This document shows, in pieces, positions 1-7,853 of a DNA stretch of 64,000 nt. Position 1 is the stretch's first letter. Each line of letters starts with the position of its first letter. The stretch spans positions 1-64,000 of the forward strand of contig JARGFT010000008.1 in the NCBI GenBank assembly GCA_029210645.1, written 5' to 3'. The notes below the pieces were generated by a model. The model had not been told where the DNA came from. It did no database searches and was given only the letters and a program-made list of their open reading frames with translations. Made by a program: the position numbers and the translations under genes. The stretch is from Anaerosomatales bacterium. Lineage in GTDB: Bacteria > Actinomycetota > Coriobacteriia > Anaerosomatales > SLCP01.

Positions 1-13
1 TCGACGCTAACCG

Positions 14-74
14 TTCGACGACATCCTTACGTGAGGCAACGAAGCGGTTTCGACGACATTTCTGATGAGGCAAC
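14..74. repeat. imperfect direct repeat upstream of infA
   Basis: Two copies of a roughly 26-nt motif lie at 14-40 and 49-74. Both begin TTCGACGACAT and end TGAGGCAAC, and they differ only in the middle. I see no gene in 1-155; the region may hold the tail of an upstream gene or a regulatory leader. The function is unknown. Confidence 0.45.
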
Positions 75-82
75 TCGCCCCC

Positions 83-111
83 TAGACGGGCGGTAGCAGG
101 ATAGGTATACT
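83..111 (+). promoter_or_regulatory. candidate sigma-70-type promoter for infA
   Basis: A -35-like TAGACG (83-88) and a -10 TATACT (106-111) are separated by 17 nt. The spacing is ideal and the site is about 45 nt upstream of the infA start. It was found by eye and not tested. Confidence 0.45.
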
Positions 112-155
112 GCTCATTTGCGGCCAGAGACGCCCGAGGAGGAAACGGACACCAC

Positions 156-377
156 GTGAGCAAGCGTGAAGACGCGATAGAGATGGAGGGCACGGTCGTA
201 GAACCGCTGCCCAACGCTATGTTCCGGGTGGAGCTCGAAAACGGGCACAAGGTACTGGCTCACATCTCCGGCAAGATGCGCATGCACTACATCCGTATCC
301 TGCCTGGAGACAAGGTCGTGGTGGAACTTTCGCCCTACGATCTCTCGCGTGGCCGCATCACGTATCGCTACAAGTAA
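156..377 (+). CDS. infA: translation initiation factor IF-1
   Basis: IF-1 binds the 30S A site and works with IF-2 and IF-3 during initiation. The 73-residue product has the family's normal length and is a single S1/OB-fold, with the typical opening [20 protein letters not shown] and the closing [12 protein letters not shown]. The GTG start follows a strong GAGGAGGAAA ribosome site (136-144 region). It heads the ribosomal run infA-rpmJ-rpsM-rpsK-rpsD-rpoA-rplQ. A small terminator-like hairpin follows at 402-422, so transcription into rpmJ may be partly attenuated. The identification is secure. Confidence 0.97.
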   Translation: MSKREDAIEMEGTVVEPLPNAMFRVELENGHKVLAHISGKMRMHYIRILPGDKVVVELSPYDLSRGRITYRYK

Positions 378-401
378 GGCAGCATTGCCGGTAGGCGGTG
401 G

Positions 402-422
402 ACACGCCCGGAGGCGTGTTTT
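402..422 (+). terminator. terminator/attenuator-like hairpin between infA and rpmJ
   Basis: A 7-bp stem (ACACGCC / GGCGTGT) with a CGGA tetraloop is followed by a short T run. It shares the core TGGACACGCCCGG with a hairpin upstream of rplM at 6818-6835. It could reduce read-through from infA; a role is not shown. Confidence 0.4.
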
Positions 423-495
423 CCGGATGACACTGAAGAATCGCACCTGCGGCTGGGTGTGTAGATAGATCGAATCACGCCGGAAGGGTTTCGTA

Positions 496-609
496 ATGAA
501 AGTCCGACCTTCGGTCAAGAAGATGTGCGACAAGTGCAAAGTGGTCCGCCGCCACGGGCGCGTCCTCGTGATCTGCGAGAACCCGCGTCACAAGCAGCGG
601 CAGGGCTAG
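496..609 (+). CDS. rpmJ: 50S ribosomal protein bL36
   Basis: This 37-residue large-subunit protein is short enough to be missed by length-filtered gene calling. It opens [15 protein letters not shown] and carries the zinc-binding set Cys11, Cys14, Cys27 and His32, so it is the zinc-containing (C+) form. It lies between infA and rpsM as in most bacteria, with rpsM starting 18 nt after its stop. The ribosome site is weak (GGAAGGG region just upstream). Size, motif and position make this certain. Confidence 0.96.
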   Translation: MKVRPSVKKMCDKCKVVRRHGRVLVICENPRHKQRQG

Positions 610-627
610 GTAGGAGGGAGCAGGTCT

Positions 628-1002
628 GTGGCCCGTATATCAGGCGTCGATCTTCCGCGCGAGAAGCGCGTAGAGATCGGATTGACCTACATTTACGGCA
701 TCGGGCTGACCACCAGCCAGGCCATCCTGCGCGATACCGGGATCGACCCGGACACGCGCGTTCGCAACCTGACCGAGGAAGAGGTCGTGCGTCTCCGCGA
801 GGCGATCGATCGCAACCTCAAGGTTGAGGGTGACCTGCGCCGCGAAGTCGGCCAGAACATCAAGCGCCTGATGGAGATCGGCTGCTACCGCGGTCTCCGT
901 CACAGGAGAGGCCTGCCCGTTCGCGGTCAGCGCACTCACACCAACGCGCGCACCCGCAAGGGCCCGCGTCGCCAGATCGGCGCTAAGAAGAAGGGCAAGT
1001 AA
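628..1002 (+). CDS. rpsM: 30S ribosomal protein uS13
   Basis: uS13 sits in the head of the 30S subunit and contacts the P-site tRNA and bridge B1 to the 50S. The 124-residue product starts [20 protein letters not shown], with the helix-two-turn-helix body and a basic C-terminal tail ([19 protein letters not shown]) that reaches the tRNA. GTG start with a GGAGGGAG ribosome site. Only 3 nt separate its stop from rpsK, which implies co-translation. Full normal length, nothing unusual. Confidence 0.97.
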   Translation: MARISGVDLPREKRVEIGLTYIYGIGLTTSQAILRDTGIDPDTRVRNLTEEEVVRLREAIDRNLKVEGDLRREVGQNIKRLMEIGCYRGLRHRRGLPVRGQRTHTNARTRKGPRRQIGAKKKGK

Positions 1003-1005
1003 CGC

Positions 1006-1407
1006 ATGGCTGTCAAGAAGAAGACCGCTAAGACGCGCCTGCGCCGTAGCGAGCGCAAGAACATCGCGGTCGGTCAGGCGCATATCAAGAGCACGTTCAA
1101 CAATACGATCATCACGATCACCGACCCTCAGGGGAACGTGATCGCGTGGCAGTCCGCCGGCACGGTGGGCTTCAAGGGCTCTCGCAAGTCGACGCCGTTC
1201 GCCGCCCAGATGGCGGCCGAGGCGTGCGCGAAGATGGCTCAGGAGCATGGCGTCCGCAAGGTCGCTGTGTTCGTGAAGGGTCCGGGTTCGGGCCGGGAGA
1301 CGGCGATCCGCTCGCTCCAGGCTGCAGGGCTCGAGATCTCGAGCATCCAGGACCGCACCCCTGTTCCGCACAACGGCTGCCGGCCGCGCAAGCGCCGCCG
1401 CGTGTAG
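1006..1407 (+). CDS. rpsK: 30S ribosomal protein uS11
   Basis: uS11 is part of the 30S platform and helps form the mRNA exit region. The 133-residue protein has the basic N-terminal extension, the conserved [21 protein letters not shown] stretch near residues 28-48 (only part quoted: [13 protein letters not shown]) and the C-terminal signature [15 protein letters not shown] start 3 nt after rpsM. Position and sequence leave no doubt. Confidence 0.97.
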   Translation: MAVKKKTAKTRLRRSERKNIAVGQAHIKSTFNNTIITITDPQGNVIAWQSAGTVGFKGSRKSTPFAAQMAAEACAKMAQEHGVRKVAVFVKGPGSGRETAIRSLQAAGLEISSIQDRTPVPHNGCRPRKRRRV

Positions 1408-1428
1408 CATTTCGGGAGGACAACCGAT

Positions 1429-2055
1429 ATGGCACGTTATACCGGGGCGGACTGCAGACTGTGCCGCCGCGAAGGAATCAAGCTTTTTCTCAAGGGAGAC
1501 CGCTGCTACAGCGACAAGTGCGGTGTAGAGCGTCGTCCCTACCCGCCGGGTCAGGCTGGAAAGCGGCGCCCTCGCGACAGCGAGTACCGCGGCCAGCTTC
1601 GTGAGAAGCAGAAGGCCAAGAGGATCTATGGGCTGCTCGAGAAGCAGTTCCGCAGCTACTACGAGCTCGCCAACCGCCAGCAAGGCATCACCGGCGAGAA
1701 CCTGCTGCGGCTGCTCGAGAGCCGTCTGGACAACGTGGTGTACCGCCTCGGCTTCGCCAAGTCTCGCGATGAGGCACGCCAGATCGTGCGCCACAACCAC
1801 ATCATGGTGAACGGCCGCAGGGTGAATATCCCTTCGTACCGCGTTCGACCGGGTGACACCATCGCGATCGCCGGGAAGTCGAAGGACCTTCTCGTCATCA
1901 AGACCGCGCTCATCTCCTCGGAGAAGATCGAGGTCCCCGGCTGGCTCGAGGTCGACATCGAGAAGCTGTCCGGCAAGGTGTTGTCGGTGCCCGAGCGCGA
2001 CCAGATCGACGCGCCCGTGCACGAGCAGCTCATCGTCGAGCTGTACTCGAAGTAG
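1429..2055 (+). CDS. rpsD: 30S ribosomal protein uS4
   Basis: uS4 nucleates 30S assembly by binding the 5' domain of 16S rRNA and often represses its own operon. The 208-residue product has an N-terminal zinc-finger-like set of cysteines (CRLC near 9-12, then two more within residues 25-31), marking the zinc-containing form, and a C-terminal S4 RNA-binding domain (roughly 98-160, [22 protein letters not shown]). ATG start with a GGGAGGA ribosome site. It lies between rpsK and rpoA in the standard alpha-operon order. Confidence 0.97.
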   Translation: MARYTGADCRLCRREGIKLFLKGDRCYSDKCGVERRPYPPGQAGKRRPRDSEYRGQLREKQKAKRIYGLLEKQFRSYYELANRQQGITGENLLRLLESRLDNVVYRLGFAKSRDEARQIVRHNHIMVNGRRVNIPSYRVRPGDTIAIAGKSKDLLVIKTALISSEKIEVPGWLEVDIEKLSGKVLSVPERDQIDAPVHEQLIVELYSK

Positions 2056-2090
2056 CGAGACGGCACCGGACGAGCCAAGGAGGCTTTTGC

Positions 2091-3029
2091 ATGACTGAGT
2101 TCATGAGACCACAGGTGACCGTGGACCAGCTCGACGAGCGGGTCGCTCGGTATACCGTTGAGCCGCTCGAGCGTGGCTTCGGCTACACGCTCGGCAACTG
2201 CATGCGCCGCGTGCTCCTCTCCTCGCTGGAGGGCGCGGCCGCCACCTCGATCCGTATCGAGGGCGTTCAGCACGAGTTCACCGCCATCGACGGCGTTCGG
2301 GAGGATGTCACCGACATCGTGCTCAACGTCAAGCAGCTGGTGTTCCGCGAGACCGGTGTCGGCGCTGCCGACGCGGTCGCCACGCTGAACGCGAGCGGGC
2401 AGGGCATCGTTACCGGTGCGGACCTCAAGGTGCCGTCGGAGTTCGAGCTGGTGAACCCCGAGCAGCCTATCGCCACCCTCAATAAGGGCGCGAAGCTCGA
2501 GATGGGCATCCGTGTGGGCGTGGGACGCGGGTACGTCTCCGCCGACCGCAACAAGCGGGCCGAGGACCCGATCGGTGTGATCACGGTCGACTCCCTCTTC
2601 AGCCCGGTGGCGCGCTGCACGTACGTCGTCGAGAACACCCGCGTCGGTCAGCGGACCGACTACGACAAGCTCGTCCTCGAGGTCGAGACCAACGGGTCGG
2701 TCGATCCGGGTGACGCGGTGGCGCGAGCGGGCCGTATCATCGACGAGCACATGCTGCTCTTCACCGAGCAGGCCACAAACCCGCTCGGCGAAGGCGAGAT
2801 CTTTGCTGCTCAGGTAGACGAGGGCGAGAGCGTTCTGGATACGCCCATCGAGGAGCTGGACCTCACCGTCCGCTCTTACAACTGCCTGAAGCGCCAGGGG
2901 GTCAACACCATCGGCGCGCTTACGGAGTGCTCCGAGGCTGACCTGCTCAACATCCGCAACTTCGGTGCGAAGTCCATCGAAGAAGTGAAGGACAAGCTGC
3001 AGGCCATGGGCCTCGGCCTCAAGCAGTAG
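2091..3029 (+). CDS. rpoA: DNA-directed RNA polymerase subunit alpha
   Basis: The alpha subunit dimerises to nucleate RNA polymerase assembly and contacts UP elements and activators. The 312-residue protein has the N-terminal assembly domain (about 1-230, with [20 protein letters not shown]) and the C-terminal helix-hairpin-helix domain (about 250-310, [20 protein letters not shown] and [14 protein letters not shown]). ATG at 2091 is preceded by AAGGAGG at a spacing of about 6 nt, which decides it over the nearby in-frame ATG. It lies between rpsD and rplQ. Confidence 0.97.
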   Translation: MTEFMRPQVTVDQLDERVARYTVEPLERGFGYTLGNCMRRVLLSSLEGAAATSIRIEGVQHEFTAIDGVREDVTDIVLNVKQLVFRETGVGAADAVATLNASGQGIVTGADLKVPSEFELVNPEQPIATLNKGAKLEMGIRVGVGRGYVSADRNKRAEDPIGVITVDSLFSPVARCTYVVENTRVGQRTDYDKLVLEVETNGSVDPGDAVARAGRIIDEHMLLFTEQATNPLGEGEIFAAQVDEGESVLDTPIEELDLTVRSYNCLKRQGVNTIGALTECSEADLLNIRNFGAKSIEEVKDKLQAMGLGLKQ

Positions 3030-3045
3030 TAGGAGAGCGCACACT

Positions 3046-3399
3046 ATGAGACACCTCAAGAAGGGCCGGAAGCTCGGCACGAATGCGAGCCACACCAATG
3101 CGATGCTCCGCAGCCTCGCGATCGCCCTGTTCGAGAACGAGCGCATCAAGACCACCGAAACCCGGGCCAAGGAGGTCCGTTCGCTGGTCGACAAGGTGAT
3201 CACGTGGGGCAAGCGCGGCGACGTGCACTCCCGCCGCCTCGCCATCTCCGCGCTCGGCAACAAGGAGATCGTCTACAAGGTATTCGATGACATCGCGCCG
3301 CGTTTCGAGAGCCGAGAGGGTGGCTACACGCGTATCCTCAAGCTCGGCCCGCGCAAGGGCGACGCTGCGCCGATGGTCATCCTGGAGCTGGTCGAGTAG
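3046..3399 (+). CDS. rplQ: 50S ribosomal protein bL17
   Basis: bL17 lies near the exit tunnel of the 50S subunit. The 117-residue protein begins [20 protein letters not shown] and has the family body with [11 protein letters not shown] and the C-terminal [22 protein letters not shown]. It is the last gene of the alpha-operon run, 16 nt after rpoA. An inverted repeat follows at 3443-3478 before the transporter genes. Confidence 0.97.
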   Translation: MRHLKKGRKLGTNASHTNAMLRSLAIALFENERIKTTETRAKEVRSLVDKVITWGKRGDVHSRRLAISALGNKEIVYKVFDDIAPRFESREGGYTRILKLGPRKGDAAPMVILELVE

Positions 3400-3442
3400 G
3401 AACGCACGGCCAGCGCCGGAGCAACGGCATGGAATCAAGAAC

Positions 3443-3478
3443 GAGGAGGGTCTCGACCACGCGGTCCGGGCCCTCCTC
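3443..3478 (+). terminator. inverted repeat after rplQ, possible terminator
   Basis: GAGGAGGG (3443-3450) pairs with CCCTCCTC (3471-3478), and an inner GACC/GGTC pair can extend it. No T run follows, so it may act as a weak or factor-dependent terminator or an mRNA end. Confidence 0.35.
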
Positions 3479-3518
3479 GCGCGTAAGGATGCCGACGGGC
3501 GCCCGGGGGTCTTAAGGG

Positions 3519-4331
3519 ATGATCGAGTTCATCGACGTGGAGCACGAGTACCGCACGGCCGGCGGCAGCGTGCCCGCCCTGCGCGGCGTGAGTACCACGC
3601 TCTCTCCGGGCGAGCTCGTCACGGTCCTCGGCCCCAACGGTTCGGGCAAGTCGACGCTCGCCCGGCTCGCCAACGGCCTGCTTCACCCGTCGGGAGGCCG
3701 GGTCGTCGTCGATGCCATCGACTCGACCGATGCGGCACGGGTGTGGGAGGTCCGCTCCCGCGTGGGCCTGGTCTTCCAGAATCCCGACAACCAGATCGTC
3801 GCGACCACCGTCGAGGAGGACGTCGCCTTCGGCCCGGAGAATCTCGGGGTCGACAGGGAGTCGATGCACGAACGCGTTCATGACGCACTTGCCACGGTAG
3901 GCCTGTCCGGTCTCGAACAGCGGGAGCCGCACACGCTCTCCGGAGGCCAGAAGCAGCGCCTCGCCATCGCCGGAGCGCTCGCGCTTGCCCCGGCCTACCT
4001 CGTGCTCGACGAGCCGACCGCAATGCTCGACCTGCAGGGACGCGCGGACGTCATCGACGTCCTTGGGCGTCTGCGCGACGCGGGTACCGGCATCATGCAC
4101 ATCACCCACCATCTCGCCGACGCGGCCGCCGCCGACCGCGTGCTCGTTCTCGTGGGCGGATCGGTCGTCTACGACGGCGTTCCGACAACGTTGTTCGCCG
4201 ATGCGCAGCTGATGCAGCAGTGCGGCTTGACGATGCCTCCGGTCGGCCGTCTGGCCGAGGAGTTGCGGGCAGCCGGTGTCGACGTCCCGGCGGACGCCCT
4301 GACCGCCGAGAGTGTGGTGACCGCATTGTGA
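3519..4331 (+). CDS. ecfA1: energy-coupling factor transporter ATPase EcfA1
   Basis: This is one of the two ATPases of an ECF importer, which powers uptake of vitamins or metals through separate substrate-binding S components. The 270-residue protein has Walker A GPNGSGKST (about residues 38-46), the Q-loop VFQNPDNQI, the ABC signature LSGGQKQR and Walker B YLVLDEPTAMLD. The next gene starts inside its stop codon (GTGA overlap). The order after rpoA-rplQ matches the ecfA1-ecfA2-ecfT module seen in many Gram-positive lineages. No S component lies here, so the substrate cannot be told. Confidence 0.92.
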   Translation: MIEFIDVEHEYRTAGGSVPALRGVSTTLSPGELVTVLGPNGSGKSTLARLANGLLHPSGGRVVVDAIDSTDAARVWEVRSRVGLVFQNPDNQIVATTVEEDVAFGPENLGVDRESMHERVHDALATVGLSGLEQREPHTLSGGQKQRLAIAGALALAPAYLVLDEPTAMLDLQGRADVIDVLGRLRDAGTGIMHITHHLADAAAADRVLVLVGGSVVYDGVPTTLFADAQLMQQCGLTMPPVGRLAEELRAAGVDVPADALTAESVVTAL

Positions 4332-5170
4332 GTCTGGCGCTCTCGAGTGTGAGGTACACCTACGCCGCCGGCACCGCGTTCGCAACGGATGCCCTCGCGG
4401 GCATCGACCTGGCGTTCGAGCCGGGGGAACTCGCCCTCGTGCTGGGGGCGACCGGATCGGGCAAGTCAACGCTGCTGCGGGTGGCCGCGGGGCTGCTCAC
4501 TCCGCTGTCCGGGTCGGTCCGGATAGACGGACGGTCTGTCGATGGACCGCTTGCGGTGGTCGAGCCCGGGGTCGGGCTCGTCTTCCAGTCCCCGGAGATG
4601 CAGCTGTTCGCCGAGACGGTCGAGGCAGATGTCCGGTTCGGGCCGCTCAACCAGGGCCTCACCGAGGACGAGGCACACCACCGCGCGACGCGGGCCCTCG
4701 AAGCTGTGGGGCTGGGGGCAGGAGAGTTCGGATCCCGGTCGCCGTTCACTCTCTCGGGCGGGGAGGCGCGTCGTGCCGCCATCGCAGGCGTGCTTGCGAT
4801 GGACCCCGGCTACCTGCTCCTCGATGAACCCACGGCGGGTCTGGACGTCGAGGGCCGCGAGGCGGTTCGTGAGATCGTGGCCGCCTCGCGCAGGCGAGCC
4901 GGTGTGGTCGTGGTGACCCATGATGCCGAGGAGTTTCTCGGCAGTGCGGATCGCGTGATCCTGCTCTCTGCCGGACGCGTCACCTTCGACGGGCCGGCGG
5001 ACGAGCTCGTGCAGAGCCCCGAGCGGTTCGCCGAGGCGGGCCTCAAGGCGCCGGAGATACTTCGCGCGCAGATACTCGCGCGGGATGCAGGGCTCGAACT
5101 CACACGTCTCTCGCTGGACCCCGCCGATGCAGGGCTGCTGATCGCCACAGCCCGGAGGGGCGCGCGATGA
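4328..5170 (+). CDS. ecfA2: energy-coupling factor transporter ATPase EcfA2
   Basis: Second ATPase of the ECF module, pairing with EcfA1 under EcfT. I chose the GTG at 4328 (280 residues), overlapping the ecfA1 stop, because the longer upstream frame has no family similarity. Walker A is GATGSGKST, the Q-loop VFQSPEMQLF, the signature LSGGEARRAAI and Walker B YLLLDEPTAGLD. Its signature LSGGEARR departs slightly from the usual LSGGQ, as is often seen in one of the paired ATPases. The stop overlaps the ecfT start (ATGA). Confidence 0.9.
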   Translation: MSLALSSVRYTYAAGTAFATDALAGIDLAFEPGELALVLGATGSGKSTLLRVAAGLLTPLSGSVRIDGRSVDGPLAVVEPGVGLVFQSPEMQLFAETVEADVRFGPLNQGLTEDEAHHRATRALEAVGLGAGEFGSRSPFTLSGGEARRAAIAGVLAMDPGYLLLDEPTAGLDVEGREAVREIVAASRRRAGVVVVTHDAEEFLGSADRVILLSAGRVTFDGPADELVQSPERFAEAGLKAPEILRAQILARDAGLELTRLSLDPADAGLLIATARRGAR

Positions 5171-5964
5171 AGGCTCCGGTACCCTTCGGCCAGTTCTACC
5201 CGGGCGACTCGCCCGTGCACCGCCTCGAGCCCCGGGCCAAGATGGGACTGGTTGCGGCGTACATGGTGATGCTCTTCACGGTGGACGGCTTTGCGGGCCT
5301 CGCCGCAGCCACGGCCGTCGCGGCCCTTGCGGTTGCCGTCTCATCAGTCCCGTCCCGGCTGGTACTGCGGGGTATCCGGGCAGTGTCGATCATCCTCGTG
5401 TTCACCCTGTTGGCGCACGGGCTGCGGTGGAATCCGGCAACCGTGACGCTGCTCCGGGTCGGCCCTGTCGCGCTCGATGCGCAGGGCCTTGTCACGGGTC
5501 TGTTCTTCGTGGTGAGGATCGTCCTGCTGGTGGTCGGTACCTCGCTTCTCACGCTGACGACCTCACCCGTGCGCCTTGCCGACGGGCTCGAGCGGCTGAT
5601 GCGTCCGCTGGAAGTGCTCCGCTTCCCCGCGGGCGAGGTCGCGATGATGCTGACCGTGGCACTGCGCTTCATCCCGACCACAGCCGAGGAGGCCGAGAAG
5701 ATCGTCGTCGCTCAGGTGGCTCGGGGTGCGCGCTTCGACACAGGGGGTCTGCTCAAGCGTGCGCGGGCGTACGTCCCCGTCCTCGTGCCGCTCTTCGTGA
5801 ACCTCTTTCGTCGTGCCGATGAGCTTGCCACCGCGATGGAGGCCCGGTGCTATCGTGGGGGCGCCGGGAGGACCCGGTTCACCGAGAGCAGGATGACGCT
5901 TGCCGATCGGGCGGCACTGCTCGTTGGTGCGGCCCTGATGATCGTGGTAGGGGTGGTGCTGTAG
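5167..5964 (+). CDS. ecfT: energy-coupling factor transporter membrane protein EcfT
   Basis: EcfT is the transmembrane scaffold that joins the two ATPases to exchangeable S components. The 265-residue protein starts with the family-typical FYPGDSPVHRLEPRAKMGLV, has about five or six hydrophobic segments, and carries two Ala-Arg-rich coupling-helix motifs (AQVARGARF and AMEARCYRG) that dock the ATPases. It is translationally coupled to ecfA2 and abuts truA with no gap. Confidence 0.92.
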   Translation: MKAPVPFGQFYPGDSPVHRLEPRAKMGLVAAYMVMLFTVDGFAGLAAATAVAALAVAVSSVPSRLVLRGIRAVSIILVFTLLAHGLRWNPATVTLLRVGPVALDAQGLVTGLFFVVRIVLLVVGTSLLTLTTSPVRLADGLERLMRPLEVLRFPAGEVAMMLTVALRFIPTTAEEAEKIVVAQVARGARFDTGGLLKRARAYVPVLVPLFVNLFRRADELATAMEARCYRGGAGRTRFTESRMTLADRAALLVGAALMIVVGVVL

Positions 5965-6756
5965 ATGGACACCGGGCATCAGCAACAGGGGGCTCTGGCC
6001 CTGACGATCGCCTACGACGGCGCGCCGTTCTCGGGTTTTGCGCGCCAGCCCGGGCGCGAGACCGTGCAGGGCAGCATCGAGCAGGCGCTCGCGGTCGTCC
6101 TGCGGCGCGAGGTCGTCACGGTGGGTGCGGGGCGCACGGACGCAGGAGTCCACGCGCTCGGGCAGGTCGTCTCCTTCGAGAGCGACGGGAGCGAGCCCGA
6201 GCTCCGGACGCTCGTGCGCTCGCTCAACGCGCTCGTCTGCGAGGGGGTCGTGGTGACCGGCGTGTGCCGTGCTGCCGCCGGATTCTCGGCCCGCTTCGAT
6301 GCCGAGGCGCGCGAGTACCGCTACCGGCTCGTTCCCGGGCCGACTCCGCCGCTCTTCCTCGACGAGGTCGCCTGGTGGGTCCGGCACACCGTGGACCTGG
6401 GCGCGATGCGAGCTGCGGCGGCCTCACTCGTCGGCGAGCATGACTTCCGGTCCTTCTGCGTCGCGGGGAGTGCCGAGGGCCGCAGCACGCGGAGGAGCAT
6501 CGAGCTGGTCGAGATCGTTCCCGAGGAGCACCTCGGCGAGCACTGCGTGACGGTGCGCGTCGTCGGTAACGCATTCCTTCACTCGATGGTCAGGGTGATC
6601 GTTGGCTCCCTCGTGGAGGTGGGGCTTGGAAGGCGTGACCCTGAGTGGATCGCCGACGTGCTCGGCGCATGCGACCGTTCCGCGGCAGGGCCGACCGCCC
6701 CGGCGTGTGGATTGACGCTGTGGCACGTGAGCTACCCGGAGGAGTGCTGGCTCTAG
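5965..6756 (+). CDS. truA: tRNA pseudouridine(38-40) synthase
   Basis: TruA converts uridines 38-40 in the anticodon stem to pseudouridine. The 263-residue protein has the early motif IAYDGAPFSGFARQPG, the catalytic aspartate in AGRTDAGVHALGQV (about residue 56) and a C-terminal region with GNAFLHSMVRVIVGSLVEVG. The ATG follows the ecfT stop directly, so it is read as part of the ecf operon; ecfA1A2T-truA is a common arrangement. A terminator-like hairpin follows at 6775-6806. Confidence 0.95.
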   Translation: MDTGHQQQGALALTIAYDGAPFSGFARQPGRETVQGSIEQALAVVLRREVVTVGAGRTDAGVHALGQVVSFESDGSEPELRTLVRSLNALVCEGVVVTGVCRAAAGFSARFDAEAREYRYRLVPGPTPPLFLDEVAWWVRHTVDLGAMRAAAASLVGEHDFRSFCVAGSAEGRSTRRSIELVEIVPEEHLGEHCVTVRVVGNAFLHSMVRVIVGSLVEVGLGRRDPEWIADVLGACDRSAAGPTAPACGLTLWHVSYPEECWL

Positions 6757-6774
6757 CCCGCCGTTTCACTGCGC

Positions 6775-6806
6775 GGGGTATCGCGCGGCGGAGCGGGCGA
6801 TACCCC
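6775..6806 (+). terminator. hairpin after truA, likely terminator
   Basis: A 10-bp perfect stem, GGGGTATCGC (6775-6784) with GCGATACCCC (6797-6806), has a 12-nt loop. It separates truA from the rplM promoter. The T run is poor. Confidence 0.5.
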
Positions 6807-6817
6807 TTAGGCGATGG

Positions 6818-6835
6818 ACACGCCCGGGTGCGTGT
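6818..6835 (+). other. small hairpin sharing a motif with the infA-rpmJ hairpin
   Basis: ACACGC (6818-6823) pairs with GCGTGT (6830-6835). The core TGGACACGCCCGG is also present at 399-411. It lies just upstream of the rplM -35 element. Confidence 0.35.
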
Positions 6836-6840
6836 ACAAG

Positions 6841-6869
6841 TTGACAGCGGTGGGAGTGGTGGATAGAGT
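6841..6869 (+). promoter_or_regulatory. promoter for rplM-rpsI
   Basis: A perfect TTGACA (6841-6846), a 17-nt spacer and TAGAGT (6864-6869) form a near-consensus housekeeping promoter. Its predicted start leaves a leader of about 65 nt before rplM. Confidence 0.65.
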
Positions 6870-6939
6870 GTAAGGGTTCGCTTCCGGGCCCCGTGACTCC
6901 CGACTCGAACACCGGACGATAGATGCGTTTGGAGGACCA

Positions 6940-7374
6940 TTGAAGACCTACCATGCCAAGCCCGGCGAGGTCGAGCGCGAGTGGCTCGTGGTCGACGCGA
7001 CCAATATGGTGCTGGGCCGGCTGGCCAGCCAGGTTGCACAGATCCTCAAGGGGAAGCATAAGCCGCAGTATACGCCCCACGTGGATACCGGCGACTTCGT
7101 GATCGTGCTCAACGCGAGCAAGATCCGACTCACCGGCAACAAGATGGCCACCAAGACGAACTACCGCTACAGCGGGTTCCCCGGTGGACTCAAAGAGGTC
7201 TCGATCGCCACGATGCTCGAGAAGCGCCCCGAGCGCGTCATCGAGCTGGCGGTCAGGGGCATGCTTCCGAAGAATACCCTGGGCAGGGCCATGGGCAAGA
7301 AGCTCAAGGTCTACGCCGGACCTGAGCATCCGCACCAGGCCCAGCAGCCCCGCGAGATTACCCTGGAGGGTTAG
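6940..7374 (+). CDS. rplM: 50S ribosomal protein uL13
   Basis: uL13 is an early-assembly large-subunit protein. The 144-residue product begins [19 protein letters not shown] and carries [20 protein letters not shown] (quoted to 20 residues) and the C-terminal [12 protein letters not shown] region. The best start is TTG at 6940, preceded by GGAGG at 6931-6935, because no ATG or GTG in the right place precedes the conserved N terminus. It pairs with rpsI 3 nt downstream, as in most bacteria. Confidence 0.95.
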   Translation: MKTYHAKPGEVEREWLVVDATNMVLGRLASQVAQILKGKHKPQYTPHVDTGDFVIVLNASKIRLTGNKMATKTNYRYSGFPGGLKEVSIATMLEKRPERVIELAVRGMLPKNTLGRAMGKKLKVYAGPEHPHQAQQPREITLEG

Positions 7375-7377
7375 CGA

Positions 7378-7776
7378 ATGGCTGAGAACAAGGCTGTCTA
7401 CCAGGGCACCGGTCGCCGTAAGACCTCGGTGGCACGTGTCCGCATCACCCCGGGTACCGGCGTCATCACCGTCAACGGCAAGCCGGCAGCCGACTACTTC
7501 GGCCGCGAGGCTCTCGTGACATACGTCGAGACGCCCTTCAAGGCGACCGAGACCGCCGGCCGCTTCGATGTCATCGCCAAGATCCACGGCGGGGGCGTGA
7601 CCGGCCAGGCCGGTGCCCTGCGCCACGGTATCGCCCGCGCGCTGCTTGAGGCCGGCGATGAGTACCGCGGCGAGCTGAAGCGCGCCGGGCTTCTGCGCCG
7701 CGACCCGCGTATGGTCGAGCGCAAGAAGTACGGTCTGAAGAAGGCCCGCAAGCGCCCGCAGTTCTCCAAGCGCTAG
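7378..7776 (+). CDS. rpsI: 30S ribosomal protein uS9
   Basis: uS9 sits in the 30S head and its C-terminal tail touches P-site tRNA. The 132-residue protein has [21 protein letters not shown] (part: [14 protein letters not shown]), [20 protein letters not shown] and the end [12 protein letters not shown], whose final Lys-Arg reaches the tRNA. It is co-transcribed with rplM, and a terminator hairpin follows at 7804-7832. Confidence 0.97.
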   Translation: MAENKAVYQGTGRRKTSVARVRITPGTGVITVNGKPAADYFGREALVTYVETPFKATETAGRFDVIAKIHGGGVTGQAGALRHGIARALLEAGDEYRGELKRAGLLRRDPRMVERKKYGLKKARKRPQFSKR

Positions 7777-7803
7777 CTCGCGAGGACGCGCCGATCGATC
7801 CCG

Positions 7804-7832
7804 ACAGGGCCCGCCTTCGTGGCGGGTCCTGT
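7804..7832 (+). terminator. hairpin after rpsI
   Basis: ACAGG-CCCGCC pairs with GGCGGG-CCTGT around a short TTCGT loop, with one mismatch. It closes the rplM-rpsI unit 27 nt after rpsI and 21 nt before glmM. Confidence 0.55.
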
Positions 7833-7853
7833 GTGTTGACTGGAGGAACGGAT

